This document shows, piece after piece, positions 8,743 through 18,990 of a stretch of 34,620 nucleotides of DNA. Source of the DNA: Prorocentrum cordatum (taxonomy: Eukaryota > Sar > Dinophyceae > Prorocentrales > Prorocentraceae); the NCBI GenBank assembly GCA_963575745.1, contig CAUYUJ010019606.1:50001-84620 (forward strand), written 5' to 3'. A program made the translations under genes and the position numbers. How positions within the stretch are numbered: position 1 is the first letter of the stretch; every line of letters begins with the position of its first letter. The notes under the pieces are model-generated. The model was given only the letters and a program-made list of their open reading frames with translations. It was not told where the DNA came from and ran no database searches.

Positions 8743-8860
8743 TTAAGTCGGGCACGTCCCCCTACAGGCAGATTCGAAACGACCAAAGATGACGACCAAA
8801 GATGGCAAGTGCCCCAAAAAGGCCCCAACGTGGCACGAGGGTCCGGTCGGGCACTTACCA
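8743..8860. mobile_element. MITE family 1, left-end fragment
   Basis: Starts TTAAGTCGGGCACGTCCCCCT and continues CTACAGGCAGATTCGAAACGA as in complete copies. There is no matching right end. A second GGTCGGGCAC string at about 8849 suggests a broken or nested copy. Confidence 0.7.
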
Positions 8861-9004
8861 GCCTCGAACGTGTCCCTGTCCCTAAGATTGGCACGCCAAG
8901 AGGCGATGACAATCGTAGGGATTCGCCCTCAAAAAATAAGGGAAGCCCTAAGATTGGCATCGTGATGATGAGGTGTTCAGCATAGGGATAGGGATATGTT
9001 CCAG

Positions 9005-9182
9005 GCTGGTGAGGCACGTCCCCCTACAGGCAGAGTCGAGACGACCAAAGAGGACGACCAAAGATGGCAGGTACCCCAAAAGTGCCCCAACGTTGTCAGG
9101 AAAGGCCAGAACAGGCCTCCCCAGACTCTTTTGGGGAGAATTCTTGGACACTCCTCCTATGGAGGGGCACGCCCGCCTTGAC
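9005..9182. mobile_element. MITE family 1, diverged full-length copy
   Basis: The left end GGTGAGGCACGTCCCCCTAC and right end GGGGCACGCCCGCCTTGAC are mutated versions of the family ends. The interior keeps the CCCCAAAAGTGCCCC and CCCCAGACTCTTTTGGGG boxes. It shares the GACGACCAAAGATGGCA segment with the fragment at 8743, so those two are closest relatives. The flanks are too altered to call a target duplication. Confidence 0.75.
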
Positions 9183-9325
9183 ACGAGGGTCGGGCGGCAC
9201 GCCGTCGTCAAGCATCGAGAAGAAAGGAAGCGCCTCGCTGTGCTCGCAAGCAGGGCGGGCGGCCCGAAGGGCTCCAGGGGCTCCGGGGGCTCCAGGGGCT
9301 CCAGGGTCGTGGGCGTTTTTTGATT

Positions 9326-9570
9326 CGGCGTTTCGACATTGGGCGAAAAGGAGGGGGGGGGGGAAGGGGGGGGGGGGGGTGGGAGGGGGCGGGGTCTGGC
9401 TCCGGACCTCTGCTCAGTGCGCGCTGTGTGGGGCCGTGCGTCCCATGAGCGGAGGCTCCCCTTGCTTGAAGCAGGCGCCAAAAACAGCCAAGATCTGCTC
9501 CATAGGGGGGGGGGGAGGGGGGGCGCGAGGGCCCGCGCCGATCGGCAGAACCATGAATGAAAAAACGATC
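9326..9570 (+). repeat. Dispersed repeat R2, copy 1
   Basis: Begins CGGCGTTTCGACATTGGGCG, then a poly-G tract, TCTGGCTCCGGACCTCTGCT, CCAAAAACAGCCAAGATCT, a second poly-G tract, and CCCGCGCCGATCGGCAGAA followed by ATGAATGAAAAAACGATC. The same blocks recur in order at 13126 and 30940. The poly-G tracts differ in length between copies. Non-coding as far as can be seen. Confidence 0.85.
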
Positions 9571-9942
9571 GCGTCGCCTGCCCCTCGGGCCTGCTGCTTC
9601 GCGCGGGGGGAGGGGGGAGGGGGCCATGTAGGGCGACGAGATCTGCACATACAGTCGAACTTGATTGGAAAGGACACGCGAGAGGACAGAAGACCCTTCC
9701 GAGGGCCACATCGCCATAGGAGTGTAAGAAGGCGAGGCACAGGACACGAGGGTACCCTTGAGCTGGCAGGGTCGACCTACTAATCCGGGCCGACTGTAAT
9801 CCACTGCTCCCTGCCCCCACGCCCCTCCTGAACCCAGCAGCGGTGCGTGTGCGCCGCGCCCTCCGGGCTGGGGGCCAGGGGGTCGTGTGCAAGGCTGCTG
9901 GGCACAGGACGGGCCTGGTCGGGGAGCAGTGGACATGTACGA
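9571..9942. other. Spacer between R2 and R1, no gene
   Basis: Unique GC-rich sequence with no recognisable product. The corresponding spacer at the third locus (31159-31846) is larger and filled with other repeats. Confidence 0.45.
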
Positions 9943-10108
9943 AGGGGCCCTGGGACACACAAATCCATGTGCACAAATAGCAGGATTCACCATAATTCCT
10001 ATATATATTCTGGGCTTTTTGTCTTCCCCCACACTTCCCATAGTTTCCCATATTTTTGGGGACATCGGCGATGAATTGTGCTAGGGTGTTTTTGTTCCCT
10101 CCTGAAGG
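9943..10108 (+). repeat. Dispersed repeat R1, copy 1
   Basis: Begins GGGCCCTGGGACACACAAA, then AATAGCAGGATTCACC, TTTTTGTCTTCCCCC, CACTTCCCATAGTTTCCC, a CGATGAATTGTG string and TTTTTGTTCCCTCCTGAA. Related copies lie at 12829 and 31847. It is AT-richer than its neighbours, with pyrimidine runs on the plus strand. Confidence 0.85.
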
Positions 10109-10140
10109 TATAGATCTCGCCGCCCCACAGGGAAATCAGC

Positions 10141-10230
10141 AGGGGGGGAAAGAGAGGAGGGAGGAGGGAGGAGGGAGGAGGGAGGAGGGAGGAGGGAGGA
10201 GGGAGGAGGAGGGAGGGAGGAGGGAGGCCC
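10141..10230. repeat. (GGGAGGA)n heptamer array
   Basis: About a dozen copies of GGGAGGA with one GGAGGAGGGAGG slip, all purines on the plus strand. Confidence 0.9.
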
Positions 10231-10787
10231 GCGCGGGCGGCGGGCGCAGCGTCGCCGGCGCGCGGGCCCCCGGGGAGGACCAGAGGGCAGCTCGGAGGCG
10301 CGGGCGCAGCGCGTGCTCCCGTGCGCGCGCGCCCCACGCGCTCCCTTCTGCAGCTGCTTGAGGCCACGACGGGGAGGGTGGGTCTCGCCATCGCTCGGAC
10401 GTCCCTTCCGTGTGCCTTTTTTCGGTTTCGTGCGTGGCTTTTTCGCCAGATGATCAAGGATGCTCCTCGATGGTCCCCGCCGAAGGAGAAATGCACACGT
10501 CCGAGCGATGCCGAGTGGTAGGGGGGGAGGAAGGCGCATCTTTCGCGCACCGTCGGGGCCTCTGGGGGCTCCTTGAGGGCCCCGCTCCGGCAGGACTCGA
10601 TACCCCTGCCCCCAGTCATCGCCACCCCCCCTCCCCCATGACGAAGCGCCCGATCGTCCCTTCTCCCTCTCTCTCTTGCTCCACTCTTGCTCTTTTGCTT
10701 CTCTTGCTTCTTTTGCTTCTCTGCTCCTTCCTGATCCTCGATGCTGCCTTCATGCCCCTCCCGCTCCCTCTCCCCATCCTGCTCCCC
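10231..10787. other. Unique GC-rich spacer, no gene
   Basis: No repeat family is recognised until a CT-rich tract (CTCTTGCTTCTTTTGCTTCT, near 10690). Several open frames on both strands show no protein-like conservation cues. Confidence 0.45.
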
Positions 10788-11246
10788 TTACATCGGGCGT
10801 GTCCCCCTACAGGCGGATTGTGGACGAAAAATAAAATAGTTAAAACATGTTCAGAACATGATGTTTAAAAAAAATGATTCAGACATAAAATGCTTCTACT
10901 TTATATGGAATACAAACAATTAGATAACTGCATATCTTGTTGTATAACTACTATACATACCTTAATATGAAAATGAACAATAATCACAATAATAAGAATA
11001 ATGATAATGATACTAATAGTACCGAAACTAATAATAGTAATAAGAATGTATGATAATCATAATGATAGTAATAAGAAGAAGAAGAAGAATAATGATAATA
11101 ATAATGACGGAAAGAATGGCAATGATAATGATAATAATAACAATAATAAGAAGAAACAGATAGAGAGAAAAAAAGAAACACAAAGAGTCCCCAGACGATT
11201 GACTATTTTAGAATATTCCTCCTGTAGAGGGACGTGCCCGACTTAA
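10788..11246. mobile_element. MITE family 1, long copy with AT-rich interior
   Basis: The left end TTACATCGGGCGTGTCCCCC and right end GGGACGTGCCCGACTTAA match the family. Flanks TGCTCCCC (10780-10787) and TGCCCCCC (11247-11254) agree at 7 of 8 bases, an 8-bp target duplication. At 459 bases it is almost three times the usual 150-190. The extra is AT-rich sequence with AAT, GATAAT and AAG microsatellite from about 10860 to 11180. It has no coding capacity. Confidence 0.85.
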
Positions 11247-11729
11247 TGCCCCCCCCCCTCTCTGCCTCCCCTCCCTCGCCGAAGCCTGCTTGATGGATGC
11301 CGGCGGGGTGATGTCTCGCAGCTCGTACCTGAGGCACTCTATGCCCCACGCCTGGCGAGAGAGCGGGCTGATGCAGTCCAAGCCCCCATCCCGGACTGAT
11401 GCGGGAAAGATGGGGCGCAGAAGGGCATGCGGCGAGGGCATCGGATAAGGAGGCCTTAGGCTGGGAAATCCAGGGTCCGGAGGCCGGGGGAGCTCCAAGC
11501 GTAGATTGGCCGTGGATGTCACCACCGCCTTCATCCGAGAAGGAATGCTCCCCGGTCTGAAGGCTCCTGGGCCAGGGAGACAAACAATGGCATCAACACA
11601 AAAACTCGGAGGTCCGCGCGGATTTCTCGGATCGGCGTTGGACCCCCTCAGTGGCGCGCGGAGCGCGCCGGGGGCGGCGCCGGGGGCGCCGCTGGGGGGG
11701 GCCCAGCGCCGATCCGAGAGAGCACATGC
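11247..11729. other. Unique spacer between MITEs, no gene
   Basis: Mixed sequence with moderate GC content. Overlapping frames on the minus strand show no recognisable domain. Contains the target duplication of the MITE on its left. Confidence 0.4.
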
Positions 11730-11737
11730 AGCTGGTG

Positions 11738-11900
11738 TTAGGTCGGGCATGTCCCCCTGCAGGCAGATTTTGGACGAAAAATACCAGGTACCCCAAAGAA
11801 TATTCAAAAATTGCCAGAAAATCGTTCAAAGATCGCCCCCAGACTATCTTTTTGCTATCTTTTGAGGCTCCTACTGTAGAGGGACAGGCCCGACTTTTAA
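11738..11900. mobile_element. MITE family 1, copy with exact 8-bp target duplication
   Basis: Runs from TTAGGTCGGGCATGTCCCCC to GGGACAGGCCCGACTTTTAA, 163 bases. It is flanked by AGCTGGTG on both sides (11730-11737 and 11901-11908), an exact duplication. The interior has the usual GGACGAAAA and CCCCAGACTAT boxes. No coding capacity. Confidence 0.95.
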
Positions 11901-11945
11901 AGCTGGTGGTGCGCACCGTCATACATACCCCATACAGGCGGGGTG

Positions 11946-12139
11946 TTAGGTCGGGCATGTCCCCCTACAGGCGGATTTCGGACGAAAATTCAAAAACAAA
12001 AACAAACAAACAAACAAACAAACAAACAAACAAAACACACAAAACAAAAAAACAAAAACAAAAACAAAAAACGCCCCCAGACTATGTTTGACGATCCTTT
12101 CGTACTCCTCCTGCGGAGGGGGACAGGCCCGACTCCTGA
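11946..12139. mobile_element. MITE family 1, copy with (AAAC)n expansion
   Basis: Left end TTAGGTCGGGCATGTCCCCC, right end GGGGACAGGCCCGACTCCTGA. The middle is enlarged by an AAAC/AAAAC microsatellite (about 11995-12071). The right flank AGCTGGTGGTGCGCACCG is the same as that of the preceding MITE, while the left flank GCGGGGTG matches it at only 4 of 8, so this copy may derive from local duplication rather than a separate insertion. Confidence 0.9.
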
Positions 12140-12507
12140 AGCTGGTGGTGCGCACCGCCACGCCCCGGCGGCGGGGGCCGCCAAAATGAGCGCCCGCCAC
12201 CGCGCGCGACCGCCGGCGTGCACCCGGCGGGGCCCGTGCGAGCGCGCGCGCCGCGCCCCCCTCGCCCGGCGGGGCCCACGCGCACGCCGCGCGCTGCGCC
12301 GGGCCCGTGCCGGTGCCTGCCTCGGCGCTGGCCTCCGGGCATGCCGCGGGGAGCGCTCCGCCACTGGAGGATCGGCCGCGTCGGAGGCGTCCAGCTCGTT
12401 TTACAGGGCAGTTTTTTTAAGACATGGGATTTTTGATACATGTTCGATGTATGAAAAAGTGTATGCGTGAACTCGTCTTTGTTTTTAATACTGAATCCCT
12501 GCATGTT
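12140..12507. other. GC-rich spacer, no gene
   Basis: A very GC-rich stretch (CGCGCGCGCCGCGCC type) to about 12400, then an abrupt change to AT-rich sequence with a small stem-loop (ATACAT-GTTCG-ATGTAT near 12438). TTTAAGACATG occurs at about 12416 and again at 12506. No protein recognised. Confidence 0.45.
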
Positions 12508-12539
12508 TAAGACATGCTCCGCACGCGGAGCATGTATTA
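12508..12539. repeat. Short near-perfect hairpin
   Basis: TAAGACATGCTCCGC (12508-12522) pairs with GCGGAGCATGTATTA (12525-12539) at 14 of 15 positions around a two-base loop. No gene adjoins it, so no role is assigned. Confidence 0.8.
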
Positions 12540-12766
12540 AAAACGGCACTGTATGTTGCTCCCATCGTGCTTGAGGACCACATCCCAGAAATACAGCTTC
12601 GAGCACCCGCCAATAGAGTGTCTCAAGAGTGTCGAAGGAGTGTCGGAGACAGTGTCGGGCGAGCGTCTCCCAGGGCCCGACGCGCGAGAAAAGCCTCGAG
12701 TTTCGGTATCTGCTTCTGGTGCTCGAAATTATTTCTGGCAGTCCAGGCTCGGTATTGCTTTCTCGG

Positions 12767-12828
12767 AGGCGTCCGAATCGCCCTTCCGCATCGAGCGAGG
12801 CTGAGCCGCCCGCGGCGGTCGAAGCTGA
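12767..12828 (+). repeat. Dispersed repeat R3, copy 1
   Basis: GCGTCCGAATCGCCCTTCCG, then CATCGAGCGAGGCTGAGCC, then GCCCGCGGCGGTCGAAGC. It matches 13377-13440 with small differences. Confidence 0.75.
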
Positions 12829-12997
12829 AGGGGCCCAAGGACACACCAATGAATACACACACACACACAAATAGCAGGATTCCCCATCGTTTCCCATATT
12901 TTCGGGTTTTTGTCTTCCCCCCCACTTCCCACATTTTTGCATATTTTCCTGGGAGTCGACGATTAACTGTGTCTGTGTGTTTCTTCCCCTCCTGAAA
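12829..12997 (+). repeat. Dispersed repeat R1, copy 2
   Basis: Same block order as copy 1: GGGCCCAAGGACACACC, a short CA run, AATAGCAGGATTCCCC, TTTTTGTCTTCCCCCC, CGACGATTAACTGTGTCTG and CTTCCCCTCCTGAA. Followed at about 13002 by GAGCGCCGCTGGCGGGG, a segment that also follows R3 at 13434. Confidence 0.85.
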
Positions 12998-13125
12998 AGC
13001 TGAGCGCCGCTGGCGGGGTCGCCGCCGGTGGACACGGCCTCGGCGACCTCGGCGCTGCTCTCTGACGCCGCGGGGATGGTTCCGCCCTGAACGGTCGGCC
13101 GCTCGTGCGCGTCTTTTTTTTCCTT

Positions 13126-13370
13126 CGGCGCTACGACACTGGGCGGAAGGGGGGGGGAGGGGGGGAGGGGGGGGGGGCGGTCTGGCTCCGGAACTCAACT
13201 CTGCTCAGTGCGGCTGTGTGGGGCCGTGCGTCCCATGAGGGGAGAACTCCCATGCTCGAAAACAGGCACCAAAAACAGCCAAGATCTACTCCATGGGTGG
13301 GGGGGGAGGGGGGGGGGCGGGGGCGAGGGCCCGCGCCGATCGGCAGAAGAATGCATAAAAAACGCTCACC
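13126..13370 (+). repeat. Dispersed repeat R2, copy 2
   Basis: CGGCGCTACGACACTGGGCG, poly-G tract, TCTGGCTCCGGAACTC, CCAAAAACAGCCAAGATCTA, second poly-G tract, CCCGCGCCGATCGGCAGAA, in the same order as the other two copies. Here R2 lies to the right of R1, not to its left. Confidence 0.85.
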
Positions 13371-13371
13371 C

Positions 13372-13470
13372 TTACGAGACGTCCGAATCGTTCCGCATCG
13401 AGCGATTCTGGGCCGCCCGCGGCGTTCAAAGCCGAGCGCCGCCGGCGGGGTCGCCGCCGGTGGACACGGC
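13372..13470 (+). repeat. Dispersed repeat R3, copy 2, with GC-rich tail
   Basis: ACGTCCGAATCGTTCCGCAT, CGAGCGATTCTGGGCC and GCCCGCGGCGTTCAAAGC, then GGCGGGGTCGCCGCCGGTGG, which is shared with 13012-13031. Confidence 0.75.
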
Positions 13471-13796
13471 ACGAACCTGCCGTGCGTCTGGGTGATGCCG
13501 AGAGGAGGGCAGGACGTGCCGAGAGCAGTTGCGAGCCAGACATCTGCAGACGAGCTGCAGATGTGCATGGCCCTCTGCTGCGCAGCATGCCCCTGCCAGC
13601 GGCCCCCTCTGGAAGGATGGCATTCTCTGGCCGACGGCGGCTCTAGGAGCGAGGGGAGGAGGGAGGAGGAGGAGGACGACGACGTCGACGACGACGACGA
13701 CGACGACAAGAAGAAGGAGGAGGAGGGCGGAGCAGTCAGGTTTTGCATATTGACGGCCCCCTTTAGGCTTTCAGAGGCCCACACAGGCAGACCGAG
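13471..13796. other. Spacer with acidic triplet tract, no gene
   Basis: Unique sequence to about 13650, then GAGGAGGAC and GACGAC triplets to about 13730. The tract reads as Asp/Glu-rich on plus and poly-Ser on minus. No protein recognised. Confidence 0.5.
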
Positions 13797-14042
13797 GACG
13801 AGGAGGAGGAGGAAGAGGAGGAGGAGGAGGAGGAGGAGGAGGAGGAGTAGGAGGAGTAGGAGTAGGAGTAGGAGTAGGAGTAGGAGTAGGAGTAGGAGTA
13901 GGAGTAGGAGTAGGAGTAGGAGTAGGAGTAGGAGTAGGAGTAGGAGTAGGAGTAGGAGTAGGAGTAGGAGTAGGAGTAGGAGTAGGAGTAGGAGTAGGAG
14001 TAGGAGTAGGAGTAGGAGTAGGAGTAGGAGTAGGAGTAGGAG
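13797..14042. repeat. (GAG)n then (GGAGTA)n hexamer array
   Basis: About 45 bases of GAG triplets become about 33 copies of GGAGTA, almost perfect. The same hexamer precedes two of the other three large tandem units to the right with only a few copies, so its length varies strongly. Reads as Ser-Arg or, reversed, Thr-Pro repeats with no evidence of translation. Confidence 0.95.
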
Positions 14043-14909
14043 TCAAGCTAGCCAGCTCGAGCGAGTCAAGCATGGCATGCCCAGTCCCACCCGCCCTCCC
14101 ACAACATAAGAAGCAAAGCTGGCACAACTGGGGGCCGAAGTCACACCGGCCAGCCGGTTTGGTACAGCTGATGCGGCCGCGATGGCGGTTGCCGACGGGA
14201 ACTGGCGAGCGCGTGTTGAATGCCGCGCACGCATTGCCAGACGAGTCGAGAATGGCCCGGTACACCGCAGGAAGCCAGAGGTGGCCGTGTCGAGAACGGC
14301 CCGGTAAGCCGGGTCCCATTCCTGCCATGCATTTTGCGACGTGGACGACAGGACGTCCATGCGACGGTGCCAATGACGGCGACGACTCTAGAAGGATTTG
14401 AGCATGCGCTCGCGGCGACGCGCGCGCACGTCGCCCGCGGGGTATTTTTTGAACAGGATCCGCGGCCTGGGTGCATGACAGAGCATCGCGAGTGCACCGC
14501 GCGATGACGTGAAATCGCTGGATTCGACCGAGTTTTTAAGATTCCTATGGTTTTCCTATGATTTCAGCAAGAGAGCCCGGGCAGGAAATGTGTAGAATTT
14601 TTGTGAAAAGAAAGCATTGGGTTTTTGATGTTTTTATGTTGAAATGCTTGCAAACACACGGTGTTAGGATTCTGACATGAACGCGCGCGTGTGTTCTTTG
14701 TGGTATTTTTTGCAATGGATTATCGCCGTGGACGACAGGACGTCCATGTCGAGAGGAAAAAATAAGAACAATGTTGATTTTGTATTGTTTTTTACAGGTT
14801 CGGATGGGACCACCCGGATGTGGCCCCTATCTGCCGGCCTGAGGGGGGAGTAGGAGTATATTCTAATAAGGAATAAGGATAGGAGTAGGAGTAGGAGTAG
14901 GAGTAGGAG
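14043..14909 (+). repeat. Large tandem unit 1 of 4
   Basis: Starts TCAAGCTAGCCAGCTCGAGC. It shares its first 250 bases and its last 400 with the later units, but its middle (about 14290-14450) is different: GTGTCGAGAACGGCCCGG, an extra GTGGACGACAGGACGTCCAT, and CGACGCGCGCGCACGTCGCC. It has one copy, not two, of the 115-base subrepeat (GGGTTTTTGATGTTTTTATG at about 14618). It ends with GGAGTATATTCTAATAAGGA and a short GGAGTA run. Confidence 0.9.
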
Positions 14910-15722
14910 TCAAGCTAGCCAGCTCGAGCGAGTCAAGCACGGCATGCCCAGTCCCACCCGCCCTCCCACAACATAAGAAGCAAAGCTGGCACAACTGGGG
15001 GCCGAAGTCACACCGGCCAGCCGGTTTGGTACAGCTGATGCGGCCGCGATGGCGGTTGCCGACGGGAACTGGCGAGCGCGTGTTGAATGCCGCGCACGCA
15101 TTGCCAGACGAGTCGAGAATGGCCCGGTACACCGCAGGAAGCCAGAGGTGGCCGGAGGAAGCCCGACGGTCTGACAGGACACCCCAAAGCATTTTTGTGA
15201 AAAAGCATTGGGTTTTTGATGTTTTTATGTTGAAATGCTTGCAAACACACGGTGTTCGGTAGGATTCTGACATGAACGCGCGAGTGTGCTCTTTGTGGTA
15301 TTTTTTGCACAGGATTCGCGGCCTGGGTGCATGACAGAGCATCGCGAGTGCACCGCGCGATGACGTGAAATCGCTGGATTTGACCGAATTCTTAAGATTC
15401 CGATGGTTCTCCTATGATTTCAGCAAGAGAGCCCGGGCGGGAAATTTGTACCATTTTTGTGAAAAAGCATTGGGTTTTTGATGTTTTTATGTTGAAATGC
15501 TTGCAAACACACGGTGTTCGGTAGGATTCTGACATGAACGCGCGCGTGTGCTCTTTGTGGTATTTTTTGCAATGGATTATCGCCGTGGACGACAGGACGT
15601 CCATGTCGAGAGGAAAAAAAAGAAAAATGTTGATTTTGTATTGTTTTTTACAGGTTAGGATGGGACCACCCGGATGCGGCCCCTATCGGCCGGCCTGAGG
15701 GGGGAGTAGGAGTATATTCTAA
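14910..15722 (+). repeat. Large tandem unit 2 of 4
   Basis: A complete 813-base unit with two copies of the 115-base subrepeat (about 15206 and 15466), separated by CGCGGCCTGGGTGCATGACA and GATGACGTGAAATCGCTGG. Near its right end, TTGTATTGTTTTTTACAGGT resembles a splice acceptor, but no exon follows. Confidence 0.92.
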
Positions 15723-16594
15723 TCAAGCTAGCCAGCTCGAGCGAGTCAAGCATGGCATGCCCAGTCCCACCCGCCCTCCCACAACATGAGAAGCAAAGCT
15801 GGCACAACTGGGGGCCGAAGTCACACCGGCCAGCCGGTTTGGTACAGCTGATGCGGCCGCGATGGCGGTTGCCGACGGGAACTGGCGAGCGCGTGTTGAA
15901 TGCCGCGCACGCATTGCCAGACGAGTCGAGAGTGGCCCGGTACACCGCAGGAAGCCAGAGGTGGCCGGAGGAAGCCCGACGGTCTGACAGGACACCCCAA
16001 AGCATTCGTGTGAAAAAGCATTGGGTTTTTGATGTTTTTATGTTGAAAGGCTTGCAAACACACGGTGTTCGGTAGGATTCTGACATGAACGCGCGAGTGT
16101 GCTCTTTGTGGTGTGTTTTGCACAGGATTCGCGGCCTGGGTGCATGACAGAGCATCGCGAGTGCACCGCGCGATGACGTGAAATCGCTGGATTCGACCGA
16201 ATTCTGAAGATTCCTATGGTTTTCCTATGATTTCAACAAGAGAGCCCGGGCGGGAACTTTGTACAACTTTTGTGAAAAAAAACATTGGGTTTTTGATGTT
16301 TTTATGTTGAAATGCTTGCAAACACACGGTGTTCGGTAGGATTCTGACATGAACGCGCGCGTGTGCTCTTTGTGGTATTTTTTGCAATGGATTATCGCCG
16401 TGGACGACAGGACGTCCATGTCGAGAGGAAAAAATAAGAAACATGTTGATTTTGTATTGTTTTTTACAGGTTAGGATGGGACCACCCGGATGCGGCCCCT
16501 AATGGCCGGCCTGAGGGGGGAGTAGGAGTATATTCTAATAAGGAATAAGGATAAGGAATAAGGATAGGAGTGGGAGTAGGAGTAGGAGTAGGAG
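15723..16594 (+). repeat. Large tandem unit 3 of 4
   Basis: An 872-base unit with two subrepeats (about 16017 and 16285). Unlike the others it has no GGAGTA array on its left edge: TCAAGCTAGCC directly follows GGAGTATATTCTAA. Substitutions relative to unit 2 are scattered and in the longest minus-strand frame mostly change residues. Confidence 0.92.
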
Positions 16595-17020
16595 TCAAGC
16601 TAGCCAGCTCGAGCGAGTCAAGCATGGCATGCCCAGTCCCACCCGCCCTCCCACAACATGAGAAGCAAAGCTGGCACAACTGGGGGCCGAAGTCACACCG
16701 GCCAGCCGGTTTGGTACAGCTGATGCGGCCGCGATGGCGGGTGCCGACGGGAACTGGCGAGCGCGTGTTGAATGCCGCGCACGCATTGCCAGACGAGTCG
16801 AGAATGGCCCGGTACACCGCAGGAAGCCAGAGGTGGCCGGAGGAAGCCCGACGGTCTGACAGGACACACCAAAGCATTTTTGTGAAAAAGCATTGGGTTT
16901 TTGATGTTTTTATGTTGAAATGCTTGCAAACACACGGTGTTCGGTAGGATTCTGACATGAACGCGCGAGTGTGCTCTTTGTGGTATTTGTTGCACAGGAT
17001 TCGCGGCCTGGGTGCATGAC
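16595..17020 (+). repeat. Large tandem unit 4 of 4, cut by the gap
   Basis: The first 426 bases match units 2 and 3 and break off at GGGTGCATGAC where the N run starts. More copies may be missing from the assembly. Confidence 0.92.
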
Positions 17021-17120
17021 NNNNNNNNNNNNNNNNNNNNNNNNNNNNNNNNNNNNNNNNNNNNNNNNNNNNNNNNNNNNNNNNNNNNNNNNNNNNNNNN
17101 NNNNNNNNNNNNNNNNNNNN
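17021..17120. other. Assembly gap, 100 N
   Basis: Exactly 100 unknown bases between a large tandem unit and a GTA array, a size usually used for gaps of unknown length. Confidence 0.99.
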
Positions 17121-17445
<325 letters not shown>

Positions 17446-18110
17446 GGGGGCCCATGGCGTCCTAGAACGCCTGTGGACTTATGCGGATTCCATCTGGAAT
17501 TCTATGGGTCCATGGAGATTCAGGGATCTTCCTTCGGGCTCCAACTGTCTCGTGCTGGCCCCTGTGAACTCCTACAGAGTTCTATTGGCTCCTACCCGGA
17601 AACCTGGAGAAACCCCATGGGACTTACACGGGTTCCTGTGGACTAGTGCAGATTCCAATCAGCTCCTGCAGGCCTCTCGGAAGCCGTATATGGATCCCAC
17701 AAGGGGGCCCACATAGAGGACCCGAGCACCCCTCAGGTAGGCACCGCGACGGCCGTGCCAGAGGCCACTGGAGAAGCATTGAGGTACAAATACCCCTACT
17801 CCCCAGACCTCTCCTGGGCCGTCCGTGGCGACGATGGCCTCCCAGGAGGCCCAAAAACGGGAGATCGACGCCAAGGGTAGGTAGCGGTCTCGGCACCTTG
17901 TCCTCCTCTGAGCGGCAGTGTCGCAACGGCCATGGCCCGTGCTGCGCTTCCGGTTTACGGTGCAGCTTCTCCCAGCAGGGCGGCAGCGCACGCGCGCGCG
18001 GCAGCATGGCCGCGAGGCACGCGCCCTCGGCGCGCCAGGGACACGTGTGGATCTGCGGCGAGCCGGATCTGGCAAGTGGTCGGCTAACGGCGGGACGCGT
18101 CGGAAGCGAA
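17446..18110. other. Mostly unique sequence, possible decayed short repeats, no gene
   Basis: From 17460 to 17720 short strings recur imperfectly (CCTGTGGACTTATGCGGATT near 17469, CCTGTGGACTAGTGCAGATT near 17634), suggesting an old 165-base duplication. The rest is unique. No recognisable protein in any frame. Confidence 0.5.
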
Positions 18111-18112
18111 CA

Positions 18113-18166
<54 letters not shown>

Positions 18167-18180
18167 CACGCACACACACG
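18111..18180. repeat. (CA)n dinucleotide microsatellite
   Basis: About 30 CA units with two CGCA interruptions near the right end. Confidence 0.95.
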
Positions 18181-18934
18181 GTAGGCACAAGGAAAAGCGG
18201 CAGCACCACCACCCGGGACCACCAGCGGGAGGAGCCCAGGGGGGCTCCCCCTGGTGGTGTGGTCCCCCCCTCTCGCTCGAGACATGCCCTATCCCCAGCT
18301 CGGGGAGGCATCGTGGACCTCCTCGCTGGAGGTGGCCGCCCTGGTGGTGGTGGTGTCGCTTCTCCTTCCCCCGAACACGGGAACAGGAAGGCGGGAGCCA
18401 GGGGGGGGGGCCGCGGGACGACTGGAGCATCCTCGGAGCAGGGCATGAAGCGCTTCGGGAGGTGCCGAAGTCAGGCTCTTGACACTCGCCGTTGCCAGCG
18501 CCCTCGGAGCACCGCATCGGGAGCACGGCGGCGGGCGCTCGCGCGCGCCTCACGGGCAAGAGAGTGCTGGTCCCGTCGCTCTGCGGCTGCCGGGGAGCTC
18601 TCGAGCCTGCTGCGCCCCGTCCCGTCCTCGCGCCCTCTCCCCGTCTGCCCTGCCCTCAGCCGAAGCCCGGGCTGGGGCAGAATCTGACCCGGACCTCTCG
18701 GGGATCTCTGAGATCCAGCGGCTCTGAAGGACACATCGGGCGCAGCGGCCTTCTCGGAGCGGTCTCACGCCCCTGCCCCTGTCACCCACACGGCCACCCG
18801 CCCGCTTCTCTCCCTCCCTCACCTCCCCTCGACCCTCTCCCTCCCGCCCCCTTTCTCCATCTCCCTCTGGGGGCCCAGGGACCGATTCCGGGCCCAAATC
18901 CCCGACTCGTTGCTAGAAAGGCGTCAGGGGGCGC
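18181..18934. other. Unique GC-rich sequence, no gene recognised
   Basis: Long frames exist on both strands but are Arg/Ala/Pro-rich and match nothing I recognise. CT-rich around 18800-18860. Confidence 0.45.
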
Positions 18935-18981
18935 GATTGGTCACCTCGTTGGCTCGCGCGCTGGGGGTCAGGATGACGTCA
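18935..18981. promoter_or_regulatory. CCAAT-type and TGACGTCA motifs
   Basis: GATTGG (18935-18940, reverse of CCAATC) and the full palindrome TGACGTCA (18974-18981), the bZIP/CREB-type consensus, lie 41 bases apart. They sit on the 3' side of the transporter, so they would serve another transcript if used at all. No such gene is evident, and chance occurrence is possible. Confidence 0.2.
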
Positions 18982-18990
18982 GTTCTAGTG

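Noticed and set aside
7717-9017. Overlapping long frames on both strands (poly-Ser, Leu, Glu, Pro)
   Set aside because: All are made of CTC/GAG/CAG triplets. No frame has normal composition outside the arrays.
12508-12539. Rho-independent terminator
   Set aside because: The stem is terminator-like, but no gene precedes it, no T-run follows the stem, and the genome is eukaryotic.
15640-15660. Splice acceptor TTGTTTTTTACAG in the large tandem units
   Set aside because: A good acceptor match, repeated in every unit, but the sequence after it is the GC-rich unit end and hexamer array with no plausible exon.
13771-16958. Minus-strand frames of 160-200 residues repeated in each large tandem unit
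   Set aside because: They recur only because the DNA is tandemly repeated. Differences between copies mostly change residues (KKYHKEH against KTHHKEH, YRAIL against YRATL), so no selection on protein is visible.
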